Source: Ceratopteris richardii (Eukaryota > Streptophyta > Polypodiopsida > Polypodiales > Pteridaceae). From it: DNA of 64,000 nt. Location: NCBI GenBank assembly GCA_020310875.1, contig CM035439.1:142236139-142300138 (forward strand). The letters run 5' to 3'. This document shows, piece by piece, positions 23,245 through 34,293 of the stretch (its first letter is position 1; every line of letters starts with the position of its first letter). The translations under genes and the position numbers were made by a program. Below the pieces are notes generated by a model. That model was not told where the DNA came from. It saw only the letters and a list, made by a program, of their open reading frames with translations, and made no database searches.

Positions 23245-24061
23245 TGTTAAAAGATTTGCATTTCTAGGGCAAGCTCAAGTTTTGTTTTTCATAAAATAAC
23301 TCCATTTGAAGGCTTTTTAACCTTAGGAAAGTCAAAGAATAAAGTTGAAGGTGCAACCTTATCCAAAAGGAGGCATTGGACCACCAAAAGCCACTCCAAT
23401 GAAGAGACAAAGTCATATGGCAAGTGAAGAGACAAGGAGGGCATGTGAAGAGACATGGAGGACATATGAAGAGTCATAGAAGGTTCTCATGGCTATATGA
23501 AGACCATCCAAGCTCATTCAAGGAGTGTTGAGATGCTAGGAAGTCGCGGTGCTGCATATATATGTGTCATTGAGCCATAGGCTCTCATAGATGCTCTTAT
23601 TCTCTTGTATATCTCTCCTACCCTTTCCAAAGGATGCTCCATTTCTATAGCAGCCTGTTAGACTTCAGTTTCTCTTTGTAGGAAGCTCCATCCTGAGACT
23701 TCTTGTACTTATTGGAAAGCTTATAAAGCAACAATTCTAGTCCAAAATGAAGTTTGGCAAAAACTATTCTTGTACTATGAGATATTGCTATTTCTTTGTC
23801 TACTATTCGATCTCAAAACTTGCTATGAAAATTGGGCTACATTGTGTAACTCAATTTATAGGTCTACAGGTGTCTAAATCTAGTGATTGATAGCTCATTG
23901 GAAAGCACTTACTATCCAGCTCCTATGGCTAAAAGGGTTGTTGCATTGAATTTGTGAATTGTGAGATATACTAGTTTTAGTGAGTACTAGTTTGAGGGTG
24001 GATATGTCTTGGGAAGGGTCCAAGCTTCTTGTTGTGCATTTGGAGGAGAAATCTTCCAACA
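23245..24061 (+). repeat. Copia A right LTR (complete)
   Basis: An 817-bp LTR from TGTTAAAAG to TTCCAACA. Its distal 650 bp match the left LTR at 12186-12837. Confidence 0.9.
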
Positions 24062-24545
24062 TATGGAAGTGTTGTCTATCCAATTCATTGCTTTTATGAA
24101 GTGTGTAATGTGTGTGTGAAGCATCAGGAGGTGTATGGTGAAACTAGGTGAATTGCGTAGCTTAGTTTTTTGCCCATATCTTGAATTAGGTTTGTCAAAA
24201 TCGAACAAGACTACCACCATTTTTGAGGTCTTTGAAATGAACCATATTCCAAGTTCGGAGCTAAGAGAAAAGTTTGTTTTTGTGCTTACTGTTGTTTCAT
24301 CTATCACGACACCATTTCCACCTATGTGAGTGATGAATGTGCGAGATAATACTCATCTGCATATAATGGTAGCTATCTCACTTCATTGACCATCGTGTAA
24401 GTGAAAGTTTTCATACACTCGGTTAGGTTCAAGATACTTCTCGGATTGATAATTTAAATGTGTGATCCCCACTATATGCACTTGTTGGTGATAGAGGAAT
24501 AGTCTCTTTCATCACAAGTCCCTAATTTGTCGCTTAGGTACACAC
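24062..24545 (+). mobile_element. Gypsy LTR F, 3' part
   Basis: The sequence resumes the LTR split by copia A. It resembles 62275-62772 of the element C/D LTR, with GTTGTCTA, then TCATACACTCGGTTAGG, CGGATTGATAA, CCCCACTATATGCACTTG and GGTACACA at the end. Overall divergence is high. It is followed at the proper distance by a tRNA-Asp type primer site. Confidence 0.7.
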
Positions 24546-24550
24546 ATTTT

Positions 24551-24568
24551 TGGCACCGTTGTTGGGGA
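24551..24568 (+). promoter_or_regulatory. Primer-binding site, tRNA-Asp type (element F)
   Basis: TGGCACCGTTGTTGGGGA differs at two positions from the perfect site at 62779-62796. Confidence 0.7.
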
Positions 24569-24605
24569 GATACGAGCTCAACCAAGGCACTCACATGATG
24601 GTAAT

Positions 24606-25400
24606 TGTTGGAGAATTCCTCTCCTATTTGCAGCAGAAAGTGTAGAAGACCTTCTCAGGATCAAGACTTTTACCAATAGCTGAATATTCAAATGAAAACT
24701 GGTATCAACTGAAAAAGCCAATGAACTTGACCCTTTGGTCACTCACATTAGACACTTATAAATTTCAAACGAGCTATCAAACACTCAATTTGGAGTAGTT
24801 TTGCTTAAGCAACTCTTTGCCTCAAGGCAGACTGCCTGTTCACTCAGTTAGGCCAAAAACTGGACTTCATTAAAAACTGAATAACTCACAAAGCAAAAAG
24901 AACTTCATAAAATTGTTCTAGGTAGAGGAATTAATCAAGATAAGCTTTCCAACGAATGTTTAAACTCTAAAAATGGATACATACATTAAGAGATATGACT
25001 CTCACAAGTAGGCTACCCAGAAATTGGTATGCAGCTAGACATAGTCTATGAGAGTGAAGAGAATGAAATGACTCAAACCAAATTAACTACCTACAAGAGG
25101 ACTTCCACGCCTTCTTCCTCTATACTTGAGTGTCCTCCCTTTCCTCTTTTATAGCCAAGTGACCAAAAACTCTCATGATGAGTTTGAGAGCTCTTCCCCA
25201 TAACTCTTCCACTACTTTGAGTAGCCACTCCTCTTCCAGTTCAGCTTTTTGGATTTGATTCTCTTTTGATTGATTCTCTTTTGATATCCACTACTTTCTA
25301 AAGTAAATGCTTCCATTTTTCATTTTTGTATTTTCCTTCCATTGAAGAAAATCCTTTTTTGCAAAATTATATATGACCTTGCTTCTTTATTTTTTTAACA
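24606..25400 (-). repeat. Copia H 3' LTR
   Basis: 795-bp direct repeat of 29800-30587, reading TGTTGGAGAATTCC on the plus strand at the left and TTTAACA at the right. Confidence 0.88.
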
Positions 25401-25409
25401 CTCCCCCGC
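25401..25409 (-). promoter_or_regulatory. Polypurine tract (copia H)
   Basis: CTCCCCCGC on the plus strand, that is GCGGGGGAG in element sense, abuts the 3' LTR. Confidence 0.8.
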
Positions 25410-26966
25410 AAGCTCACATGTGAGCTTGCATCTTCAGCCATATCCTGCAAGTTGACTTCATGCTTGAACCTCTTTAGGTTACAAGCATCTAAGGACTTTG
25501 TAAACATGTCTGTAACCTGGTCATTAGTTCTAATGAACTTTATATCCACATCCTTGCTCAAAACTTTTTCTCGAACATAATGATAATGCACTTCTATGTG
25601 CTTACTTCGTGCATGAAACATTGGATTGTTTGTCAAGTGAATGCTTGACACATTGTCACCATAAATTGGAATGGTCTCTACCTACACATGAAGATCAACC
25701 AAGAGCTTCTTAATCCACATAGCTTCACAAGTTGCAAAGGATAATCCTTTATATTCAGCTTTTGTAGATGATAGTGCAATAGTAGGTTGCTTCTTCGAGC
25801 TGCATGTGATAGGTTTGCTACCTATCATGAACACATAACCTGAAGTGGATCTTCTGTCTTCCTTCGAACCAGCCCAATCAGCATCACTGAAGCCCTTTAC
25901 CTGCAATTCTTCACCATATCTATAAAACAAGCCATGATTGACCGTGTGCTTCACATATCTTAACACTCGTTTGGCTGAATTTAAATGTTCACTTGTTGGA
26001 GTTTGCATAAATTGAGAAAGAACTCCAATGATATAACACAAATCTGGTCTTGTGATCGTAGCATAGATCATTGAACCTATAGTACTCCTGTATGTAGTTA
26101 CATAATGTAACTTCTCTCCATCATTTGAGCATAGCTTCACATTTGTCTCCATAGGTTGAGTGAGTGGTTTGCATTCACTCATTCCAAATCTGAAAAGGAC
26201 ATCCAGCAGGTACTTTCTTTGCATCAAGTAGATGACATCTTTCCATAGACTACCTCAATGCTTTAAAAGTATTTCAGCTCACCAAGATCTAAAATTTTAA
26301 ACTCCTTACCAAGTTTTCTTTTTATCTCTGCAACATTACTTCTTGTAATGATGAGATCATCAACATATATGCAAATGTATACCTGCTTGCCTTCTTCTTT
26401 CTTCATGTAGAGAGAGGGATCTACACTACTTGGAATATACCCACACCTTGTGAGGCACTCAACCAATCTTTAGTTCCAAGCACATGGTGCTTGCTTCAGC
26501 CCATACAAAGCTTTCTTCAATCTACAAACAAAATCTGGATGCTTTTTATCTTCAAATCCAATTGGTTGACTCATGTATGCCTCGTCTTGAAGTTCATCAT
26601 TGAGAAAATCATTTTTTTTATGTCAAGTTGGTACAATGGCCATCTCCTTGTTGCACTCACTGCAATCAAGCTTCTAATTGTTCCCATCTTTGCAACCGGG
26701 CTGAAAGTCTCTTCATACTCGATGTCGTGAGTCTGCTTGAATCCTTTTGCTACTAGTCTAGCTTTATGCCTAGCTAGAGAACCATCAGCATTTTTCTTTA
26801 TTTTAAACACCCATTTATTTGGAACAATCTTCATACCTTCAGCCTTTGGAACTAGCTCCCATGTGTGATTGTCCTTGAGATCTTTTATCTCTTCTTGCAT
26901 AGCTTCTTTCCATTCTTTTTGTGTACACGCTTCTTCATATGCATCCGGTTCTTTGTCTTTGACCAC
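25410..26966 (-). pseudogene. Copia H reverse transcriptase and RNase H
   Basis: Minus-strand frames 26966-26571, 26466-26263, 26227-25682 and 25651-25367 give, in order: QKEWKEAMQEEIKDLKDNH, WELVPKAEGMK and YQLDIKK; then ICIYVDDLIITRSN with the YVDD box; then QRKYLLDVLFRFGMSECKP and the RNase H motif FSDADWAGSKEDRRSTSG; then HARSKHIEVHYHYVREKVL. A shift after YQLDIKK disrupts the RT core. Stops separate the other blocks. Confidence 0.87.
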
Positions 26967-28240
26967 CTATGTCATATATGCAAAATGCTTTGCAATAAAA
27001 CTATCATAGCTCAGCCTTTGAATTGGATACCTTGCTCTTGAAGACCTCCTTTCATTTCCTTTTGAATATTGCTTCTTCAACTGGTTCAACTTTACCTTTA
27101 GTGTAATCACCTCTTCATACTCTTCTTCACTTGCATTTGAATCACTATTTTGGGCAGCACTTTCAGCTTCAAATCTTCCATAACCTGATGTTGGTGATGA
27201 GGAATGACTCCTTAGTCTCCCCTTCCATGCTGACCTTTCTCCAAGTGATGTAGAAGCTTCTGGACCTGACATTTGAGTGCTTGTTGCTAAAATTCTTCTT
27301 GGACAGCACCTCCATCATCTTTGCAATCTTCTTCAAGAATCTTCTCTTTCCCTTTCTCTTCAAACCATGGTCTTAGCTCATCAAATACCACATCTCGTGA
27401 GACTCATAGCTCCTTTGTCACCAGATTGTAGCACTTGTATCCCTTTTGCTCCAATGAATATCCAATGAAAATACATTTTTTTGACTTTGCCTCCATCTTT
27501 GTCTTTAGTTCTTGAGGGATGTGAACATAACACACACATCCAAAAACTTTGAAATGTGTAAGGTCAGGTTTATTACCAGAATAAACCTCCTCGTGAGTTA
27601 AATTATGCACTCCATCCGTTGTGCACTTGTTCATCAAATAAACAGCCATACTAGTTGCTTCAGCCCAATAGTTTAGTGGTGCCTTCATCTCGTTGAGCAT
27701 GCATCTTGCAACTTCTGTGATATGTCTATTTTTCCTTTTAGCAATTCCATTTTGTTGAGGCATGTACCTACATGTAAATTGTCGCTTGATGCCATTCTCA
27801 TAAAGAAAATCTAAAAATTCTTTGGAGAAATATTCTTCTCCTCCATCAAACCTCAAAGTCTTTATGTAGCATCCTGTTTCCTTTTCTACCTGTGCTTTAA
27901 ATCTCTTGAACATGGAGAATACATCTAATTTTTGTTTTATGCAAAACATCCATACTTTTCTTGAATGGTCATCAGAAAAAGTGACAAAATATCTATTACT
28001 AGCCATCGATGGTTGTTGTAATGGTTCCCATACATTCATGTGTATCAAGTCGATGACATTTCTTGTCACATAGTTGCTCTTCTTGAATGGTTGTTGAGTT
28101 CGCTTTCCTAATTGGCATGCTTCACAAAACTCATGTAGTCCAGCATCATTGAAACTTGGAAGACCGCTTACCACTTCATGGTTGCTCATGTCCTTGAGCT
28201 TGGGAATGTTGATATGTCCAAACCTTTTGTGCCACAAATC
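26967..28240 (-). pseudogene. Copia H integrase
   Basis: Minus-strand frame 28237-27404 contains WHKRFGHINIPKLKDMS and HEFCEACQLGKRTQ (HHCC zinc domain), then DLIHMNVWEPL, FSDDHSRKVWMF, LRFDGGEEYF and MPQQNGIAKRKNRHI. At the last acidic position the usual E-R-K reads A-K-R-K, so the catalytic glutamate appears to be lost. Frame 27272-26967 holds the linker to RT, with RRSSRARYPIQRLSYD. Confidence 0.85.
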
Positions 28241-29018
28241 GATTTCAGCAATCCTCTTATTTCCAAACTGAATAACATCACCTTTCCATGTGGTTGTTGA
28301 ATGTCCAAAGTGAACATCCTAACTTCTTTCCTTCCTTGAGAAATGACCTTGAATCCTTCTTTTCGATTCTTTATAAAGTAGCCTTTTTCATTGAAGATAA
28401 CATGATATCCTTTCTCTACCATTTGTCCTACTGAAACCAAATTCTTTGCAATAGTAGGAACATGAAGAACATCAGTCAATACCTTCTTGTCTCCAAGCTT
28501 GATATCTCCAACATGCTCAATTGCATATTGAGTTTCATCACCATCTCCACACATCCTTTTCCACTTGGAGCTTGTAGCTTTGTGAATAAATCTCCTTGGC
28601 ATGTCATATGGTTGCTGCAACCTGAATCTATAAACCATTTTCTATCATCACTTCTCAGGCTCTTGTACTCATGCTTCATGGCAAGCATGGTTTGCTTGTC
28701 TCCTTCACTTGATGTACTTGCATAGTTATTTTGGCTCCTTTGGTTGCCTCCATTCAGCCTTCCATTCTTTTGCCAACAATCATTTGCATAATGTCCTAGT
28801 TTATCACAATGATAACATGTTATACCTTTATGAGGATTGTATGAGCCTCGACCTCTTCTTCTATTTCTTCCTCGACCTCTTCCATGTGTGTTCTCATTTG
28901 AGTTGTCTTTGTTGTCCTCCGAGTTGTGTTGGCTGGAATTTGTGTTGTTGTAGCTTCTTCCTCTTCCTGTCAAACCTCCTCTTGAGTTCATTCCTCTACC
29001 TCGACCTACATATAACAT
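28186..29018 (-). pseudogene. Copia H nucleocapsid and protease
   Basis: The frame from 29018 carries an Arg-Gly-rich tail (GRGRGMNSRGG and GRGRGRNRRRGRG), a canonical knuckle CYHCDKLGHYANDC, and KWFIDSGCSNHMTC with an intact D-S-G triad. It then shifts into 28638-28186, which holds HVPTIAKNLVSVGQMVEKGY. Confidence 0.85.
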
Positions 29019-29057
29019 TTGACTATGGCTATCCTTACCTTTGTTGCCTTCTCCTTG

Positions 29058-29650
29058 TTAAGCAACCTCTTCAGCCACAAGATTTGGTATAATCTCGTCA
29101 AATGTTGGTAGTGGGTCTCTATAAAGAATGTTTGTGATGAGGGGCTTCCACTTCTCTTCACTCCTCAATCCATTGAGGGTTATTTGGACGATGTCTTCCT
29201 CTTCTATCTTGCATCCAACTGATGCTAGCTGATCTCGAAGCTCCTTGATCTTCAATGTATACTCACTAATGCTTTGGTTTGAGCTTTTTCTCATGTTGTT
29301 GAGCTCGTTCTTGAGTTGCCTCCTTCGAGACCTTGTTGAGGTAGCATACACCTTCTCCAATGCTTCCCAAATGTCCTTGGATGTTTCTAAGCTTTGCACA
29401 TGACCAATCATAGTGTTAGAAATAACTTGTGAGATGAGGAACATCACCCTTCGATTCCTCTTTCCCAATCAGTAAATTGTCTCATTTGTGTTGGAGTAAT
29501 GTTGGGATCTTGAAGGTCCACCGGTTTTGGATCATCTCTAGTAACTAGACTCCATAAACCTTTACCTTTAAGGTAATTTGTCATTCTATACCTCCAAGAT
29601 TGAAGATTTTCTTTGTCTAACTTCTCAACTTGTTGTCCTAAATCAACCAT
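29058..29650 (-). pseudogene. gag: Copia H gag
   Basis: Minus-strand frames 29650-29444 (QQVEKLDKENLQSWRYRM, then GLWSLV) and 29468-29058 (RRVMFLISQVISNTMIG, KNELNNMRKSSNQSISEY, ITLNGLRSEEKWKPL) overlap with one frame change. The same landmarks occur in copia A gag, so the two elements belong to related lineages although their LTRs differ. Confidence 0.85.
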
Positions 29651-29785
29651 TGGAAACTTCTAAGATTGAAGTTTACCTCAAGTATGTTGTGGTGCTCTTT
29701 CTTGACTTCACAAAGCTCCCCCTTGATTTGTACCTTCTCCTTTGCTTTACTTCAGCTCCAATACTTTGCCTCTTCAACCTCCAAT

Positions 29786-29797
29786 GCTCTGATACCA
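29786..29797 (-). promoter_or_regulatory. Primer-binding site, initiator-Met tRNA (copia H)
   Basis: GCTCTGATACCA on the plus strand is TGGTATCAGAGC in element sense, two bases from the 5' LTR. Confidence 0.9.
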
Positions 29798-29799
29798 AT

Positions 29800-30587
29800 T
29801 ATTGGAGAATTCCTCTCCTATTTGCAGCAGAAAGTGTAGAAGACCTTCTTAGGATCAAGACTTTTACCAATAGCTGAACCTTCAAATGCAAATTGGTATC
29901 AATTGAAAGATCCAATGAACTTGATACTTTGGTCACTCAAACTATGCACTTATAGATTTCAAATGAGCTATCAAACACTCAATTTGGAGTAGTTTTGGTT
30001 TGGAAACACTGGAAACACTTTGCTTCAAAATAGGTTGCCTGTTCACTCAATTAGGCTAAAAACTGAACTTTGCTGAAAATTGAATAACTCAAAAAGCAAA
30101 AAGAATTTGGTAAAACTGTTCTAGAAAGAGCAATTACTCAAGGTAAGCTTTCGAGTGAATGTTTAAACTCTAAAAATGGATACATATATTAAGAGATATG
30201 ACTCTCACAAGTAGGCTAGCCAAAAAATGGTATGTGGTTGGACATAGTTTATGAGAGTGAAGAGAACGAAATGACTCAAACCAAATGAACTACCTACAAG
30301 GAGACTTCCACGCCTTCTTCCTCTATACTTAAGTGTCCTTCCTTGCCTCTTTTATAGCCAAGTGACCAAAAACTCTCATGATGAGTTTGAGAGCTCTTCT
30401 CCATAACTCTTCCACTACTTTGAGTAGCCACTCCTCTTCCAGTTCAGCTTTTTGGATTTGATTCTCTTTTGATCTCCACTACTTGCTGAAGTAAATGCTT
30501 CCATTTTTCATTTTTGTATTTTCTGTCCATTGAAGAAAATACTTTTTTGCAAAAGTATATACGATCTTGCTTCTTTATTTTTTAACA
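29800..30587 (-). repeat. Copia H 5' LTR
   Basis: 788-bp partner of 24606-25400. A promoter TATAAAAG in element sense lies at 30349-30356. The terminus next to the primer site reads TATTGG on the plus strand where the partner reads TGTTGG. Confidence 0.87.
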
Positions 30588-31411
30588 AAGAGCTCTTAGG
30601 AGAAGGTATGGGTTGTGAAGAGGTGAGTACTCTGCTTTGATAAGTCATTTCTATTTGCACTTATTACTTCGCACTTGGAAAGTGTGTGTAGTATGTTGTT
30701 AGACCTACGGAAGTGAGAATTAATGAGTAGGAATAGAGAGTAGAAAGGAAGGACTAGGAGTAGAGTAGGTAGGTAGATCCCCCAAAATCCCAAAAAAAAA
30801 ATTATTTCTATACCTCTCAGCCTTTGGCTAGCCCAGGAGTATAAAAACCAAAAAAACAAGTCTTTGAGAAGTCACTTATTGATGCAAGTATCGTGTAGTT
30901 CTGACGATAGGTATCGTGGCTCTGAGATCGCATGTGCTTATAGCCTTAGAGAGCAGCTAGCCAAGTGGAGAACCAAGAGGGAGCATCAATGAGATGAGAT
31001 CAAATAAAATTTCCAGTTAAAATCAAATTAAATCCACTAAAAACGTGATGGGAGCTGCAATCAATATCGAGGAAGAAGTATCATGGGATAGAGTGAGAGT
31101 TTATTTTCCACAGGCACATAAGAGTGGAGAGAAGTGCACAAGGATCACATACACCCAAAAATCTCTAAAAAAATTCTTTCATTTGAGTGAGATAAGCCCA
31201 AGTATCGTGACCGATTGAGTTCAAGTATTGCGATACTTGAATTCCTGTGTATCACGATACCTGGCAGGTATCACCAATACCTATACTCTCCATGTATCAT
31301 GATACCTTGGTATAGTGTATCGTCGGGTTGAGTATCGTGATACTTAAGTATCGTGCATCACGATCCCCTGTGTATCATGTATCGCCGCGATCATTGAGTA
31401 TCATGTATCAT
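30588..31411 (+). other. Leader of gypsy element F
   Basis: Non-coding sequence that parallels the element C leader (47640-48450): TTACTTC, the GTGTGTGTAG region, then ATTGATGCAAGTATCGTG, and from about 31196 an array of TATCGTG, TATCACGATAC and TATCATG words. The leader begins at 24569, before copia H. It ends at 31411, where an inverted LTR starts with TGTGTACC. No gag frame of F follows. Confidence 0.65.
31196..31411. repeat. TATCGTG / TATCACGATA repeat array (element F leader)
   Basis: A dense run of GTATCGTGATAC-like and GTATCATG words, many palindromic. This is a diverged version of the element C leader array, with many CG changed to TG or CA. Confidence 0.75.
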
Positions 31412-32613
31412 GTGTACCTAAGATCCAACCTAGGGACTTGTGGAGAAAGACACTATACCTCGATCCCCCTCAAGTGCATATAGTGGGGATTCACGCTTTA
31501 TTTATCAATCCGAGGAGTATCAAAACCTAGCCGAGTGTATGAACACATGCATTCAAATGGTGATCATTGCAAATGAGCTTCCCAAAGAGTGCAAACAAGG
31601 CTAAGACTATTCCAAACAAGTGTCAAGAATCTGTGGAGATGCCGTGATACTTGGAGCAATAGCCAACAGTAAATCAAGCTTTTCTCTCAGCTCCGAACTT
31701 CGAATATAGCAAATAGCATATTTTTTTCGAAGCTCTCAAGAAGATGCATCCAATGGTTGTATTTTCACTCAATTTTGACACTTTTGCTTCAAGTTATGAG
31801 CAAAATACTGAGCTGCGGAAATGACCTTCCTACACTTCAGCACTTCCTACACTTCACACACACCCTAACAACAGCAAACAAGCACTTTCATGGATAGACA
31901 ACACCTCCAAACACTCTTTTCAAGCAACACACATGCATACAATCTCACAAAAAAGATGATACAGAGAGGAGAAGACACAAATTCGAAATTCTGTGCTCTT
32001 GATTCTCACAATGGCAAAAAGTGTTTACAAAGAGTCACAAATTGACTTATATACATGTGCCCTAAAAATGGTCCTTTCACACAAGAGACCGGAACTTTTA
32101 TTCACTAATAGGCTAGTTTTCTACTAATTTACAAGGTTAAGCTACAATTCTCTGTGGGTATGCATCTAGAGGACTCCTCTAGTGCATTTACAACGGAAAA
32201 TATGTTACAAAGTGGTTATGATACAAAAATAGGGTGTCCAAATCGGAAAAATTTTGGGGCCCTTCTTTTTCTCTACCTTTTGCTCTTCTTAGCTCTGCAA
32301 CACTCTCCCCCTCTTTGTCTCTGTCGTCCCTTGACAGGCTTGACTTCTTGTTTATCACTTGTTTTCCGCATGCACCTCTTGGTCAGTTTTGCCCCTTTGT
32401 CAGACTGGCATTACGTTTTAATGGCCCTGTTCGTGATTTTTCTGTTACATGCTCTGGGCATGATGCATTCGTTTTGCCTATTCATTTCTTTTCGTCGCTC
32501 ACAACCCGTGGAGATGGAGTACCTGAGATTTTTACTCTAGCTCACCAATAACCTCTTAAAATCTAGGCTGTTGTGTTAAGTCGGGCTGCCACGCACGCCA
32601 CCAGTGGAAGGTA
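31412..32613 (-). mobile_element. Inverted gypsy 3' end (element G)
   Basis: Read on the minus strand, 32613-32310 matches the element E/C 3' untranslated region, beginning CACTGGTGGCGTGCG and ending in a purine tract. 32309-31412 is an LTR from TGTTGCAGAGC to GGTACACA. The element is therefore a 3' end in opposite orientation to its neighbours. It forms a tail-to-tail inverted repeat with 33005 onward. Its upstream part is missing beyond about 32613. Confidence 0.8.
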
Positions 32614-32672
32614 TGAGGATGTGGTCCTTCAGCCTTTGATCTAGACCTTCCGAAGACCCAGATGTTGAAGGA
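32614..32672. other. Junction between opposite gypsy fragments
   Basis: About 59 bp matching neither arm that I can recognise, lying between the end of the inverted copy and the start of the forward ORF3 tail. Confidence 0.5.
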
Positions 32673-33224
32673 CATTGTAGAAGGGGAATCAAGCAAAAAA
32701 AGAAGAAGAAGAAGATCAAAGTCAAAGACAACTCAATAATGAATAAAACAATGATATTTGAAGAAATATCTCTGCAAGAAGCCCCGCAAAGGCGCAACAC
32801 CCATCTCTGCACAGAGCCCCGCAGGGGCACGCATCAGGCAACAATGCAAAACATCCAGGTTCTGCACGGTGGAAGAAAGCAAACAGGCTCAAAGCAATAC
32901 AACAGGGTCAGATGTTTGCAACTAGGACAAATCAGAGGACCAAAAGTTAGAAAGGGGTAGAGGCCGAAAAGTTCAAGAGGGTGACTAAGAACAGCACATT
33001 CCTAGTCACTGGTGGCGTGCATGGCAACCCAAATCAACAGGCAAGACAAATGCAGCAGGCAGGCTCTAGTGTAGTAGAGCTTGAATCAAGAACAGGCCAT
33101 CAAAGCTGCATGTCCGTTTAACTACAGACAAAACTGACCAAGGGTAGCGTGCGGAGAAAAGAAGTAATCAGCCGACGAAAAGCTAAAGCCTGTCAAGGGA
33201 CGACAGAGACGAAGAGGGGGAGAG
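32673..33224 (+). mobile_element. 3' internal end of gypsy element E
   Basis: Nearly identical to 61333-61878 of element C. It contains the last codons of ORF3 (SSKKRRRRRSKSKTTQ with TAA at 32737-32739), then the 3' untranslated region with hairpin-like GCCCCGCAGGGGC, and a purine tract at 33211-33224. Everything upstream of E is missing. It feeds directly into the shared LTR at 33225. Confidence 0.85.
33211..33224 (+). promoter_or_regulatory. Polypurine tract (element E)
   Basis: GAAGAGGGGGAGAG immediately precedes the LTR start. Confidence 0.85.
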
Positions 33225-33676
33225 TGTTGCAGAGTTGAAAAGAGCACAAAGCAGAGAAAAAGACGGGCCCCAAAATTTTTCCGATTTGGACATCATACTT
33301 TTGTATCATAATCATTCTTGTAATAGATTTCCCGTTGTAAAGGCACTAGAGGAGTCCTCTAGATGCATACCCGCAAAAGATTAAAGATTTACTCATGTAA
33401 AATAGTAGGAAATTAGTCTTTTAGTGAATAAAGTGCCGGTCTCTTGTGTGAAAGGACCATTTCTAGGGCACTAGTATATAAGTCAAATGTGACTCTTTGT
33501 AAAGAACTTTTTGCCATTGTGAAGAAGGAGCTCTACAGATTTTTGAGTTTGCCTCTTTCATGCTGATTTTGATCTTCATTTCGCTCTTGTATGTGTGTGT
33601 TATGCTTGAAATGCATGTGTAGGACTGTTGTCTACCCCTTCCCCTTGGTTTTGAGCTGCTGTAGTGCGTGTGCAAG
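33225..33676 (+). repeat. Shared gypsy LTR 1, left part (split by element B)
   Basis: First 452 bp of an 894-bp LTR, from TGTTGCAGAG to the GCAAG target of element B. A TATATAAG promoter box lies at 33475-33482 and a near-perfect palindrome CTAGAGGAGTCCTCTAG at 33346-33362. The LTR continues at 47136. It serves as the 3' LTR of E and the 5' LTR of C. Confidence 0.9.
33672..33676. repeat. Target-site duplication of element B, left
   Basis: GCAAG, matched at 47131-47135. Confidence 0.92.
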
Positions 33677-34285
33677 TGTTGAAGCTCAAAGTCAAGGACA
33701 AAGCATGGAAGCACATCAAAAGGTGGACACACGAGGAAAGGGAGCAAGTAGGGAGCTCCAAGAAGTGTATGTCAAATTTTCAGAAGAATCCCCTACAAAA
33801 ATAGTGATTTTCATCACTAGAAACCATTGTAAATACCATTATCTATTTTTAGTAACTCCATTTTGTTCAAGCCGAGGAGTCCTCGAGCTTGAGGAGTATT
33901 AGAAGTACCATCGTACCAATTTTCATAATTTTTAGACTTCGTTTGAGCCCTCAAATAAGCCCTGGAACCTAATTTTTAACTAGGCCGGACACTAGGTCTA
34001 GACAAGGCCAAAACTAGTCAAAAAACTATAAAAAGAGCTAGAGAGCTCATTTTTGGGGGTGGCTTGTTAGAGAATAGAACTTTTGTAAGAGAACTCTTTT
34101 GCAATCAAAGCTTTCCATTGTTCCTCTCTTTGATCTTACTTTGTGCGCGTGTGTGTGTATGTGTGTGCATGTTTGTGTGCTTTCACTCACGCACTTGTGC
34201 CTTCACTTGCTCGTGGTCTTCATACCGGTCCTCACGTCTCCGCGGATTGACAAGTAAAGGAGGTGGTGCTTACGCTTGAGCTACA
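33677..34285 (+). repeat. Element B 5' LTR
   Basis: TGTTGAAGC to GAGCTACA. A TATAAAAA promoter box is at 34027-34034, a GT-rich microsatellite at 34144-34180, and a CGAGGAGTCCTCG palindrome at 33873-33885. All the differences I saw from the 3' LTR are transitions. Confidence 0.93.
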
Positions 34286-34293
34286 CCAAATTT

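Larger units (their letters stand above)
12186..24061 (+). mobile_element. Ty1/copia element 'copia A' with nested insertion
   Basis: The element consists of a 5'-truncated left LTR (12186-12837), an initiator-Met primer site, gag, protease, integrase, RT and RNase H, a polypurine tract, and a complete right LTR (23245-24061). It is split at 16124-22186 by a 6-kb non-coding LTR element. It sits inside the older gypsy LTR F. The left LTR lacks about the first 170 bp present in the right LTR, so the left junction was deleted and no target duplication survives. Coding frames carry several stops and shifts; it is no longer autonomous. Confidence 0.9.
24606..30587 (-). mobile_element. Ty1/copia element 'copia H', minus strand
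   Basis: The LTRs lie at 24606-25400 (3' LTR in element orientation) and 29800-30587 (5' LTR). The minus-strand interior carries gag, protease, integrase, RT and RNase H in order. Inserted into the leader of gypsy element F, whose sequence continues on both sides. Flanks GTAAT and AAGAG do not match, so no target duplication is visible. One LTR terminus is TA rather than TG. Frames are interrupted by stops and shifts. Confidence 0.88.

Noticed and set aside
32154-32551. Two overlapping hydrophobic plus-strand frames as novel small proteins
   Set aside because: They are the antisense of the inverted gypsy LTR and 3' UTR (element G).
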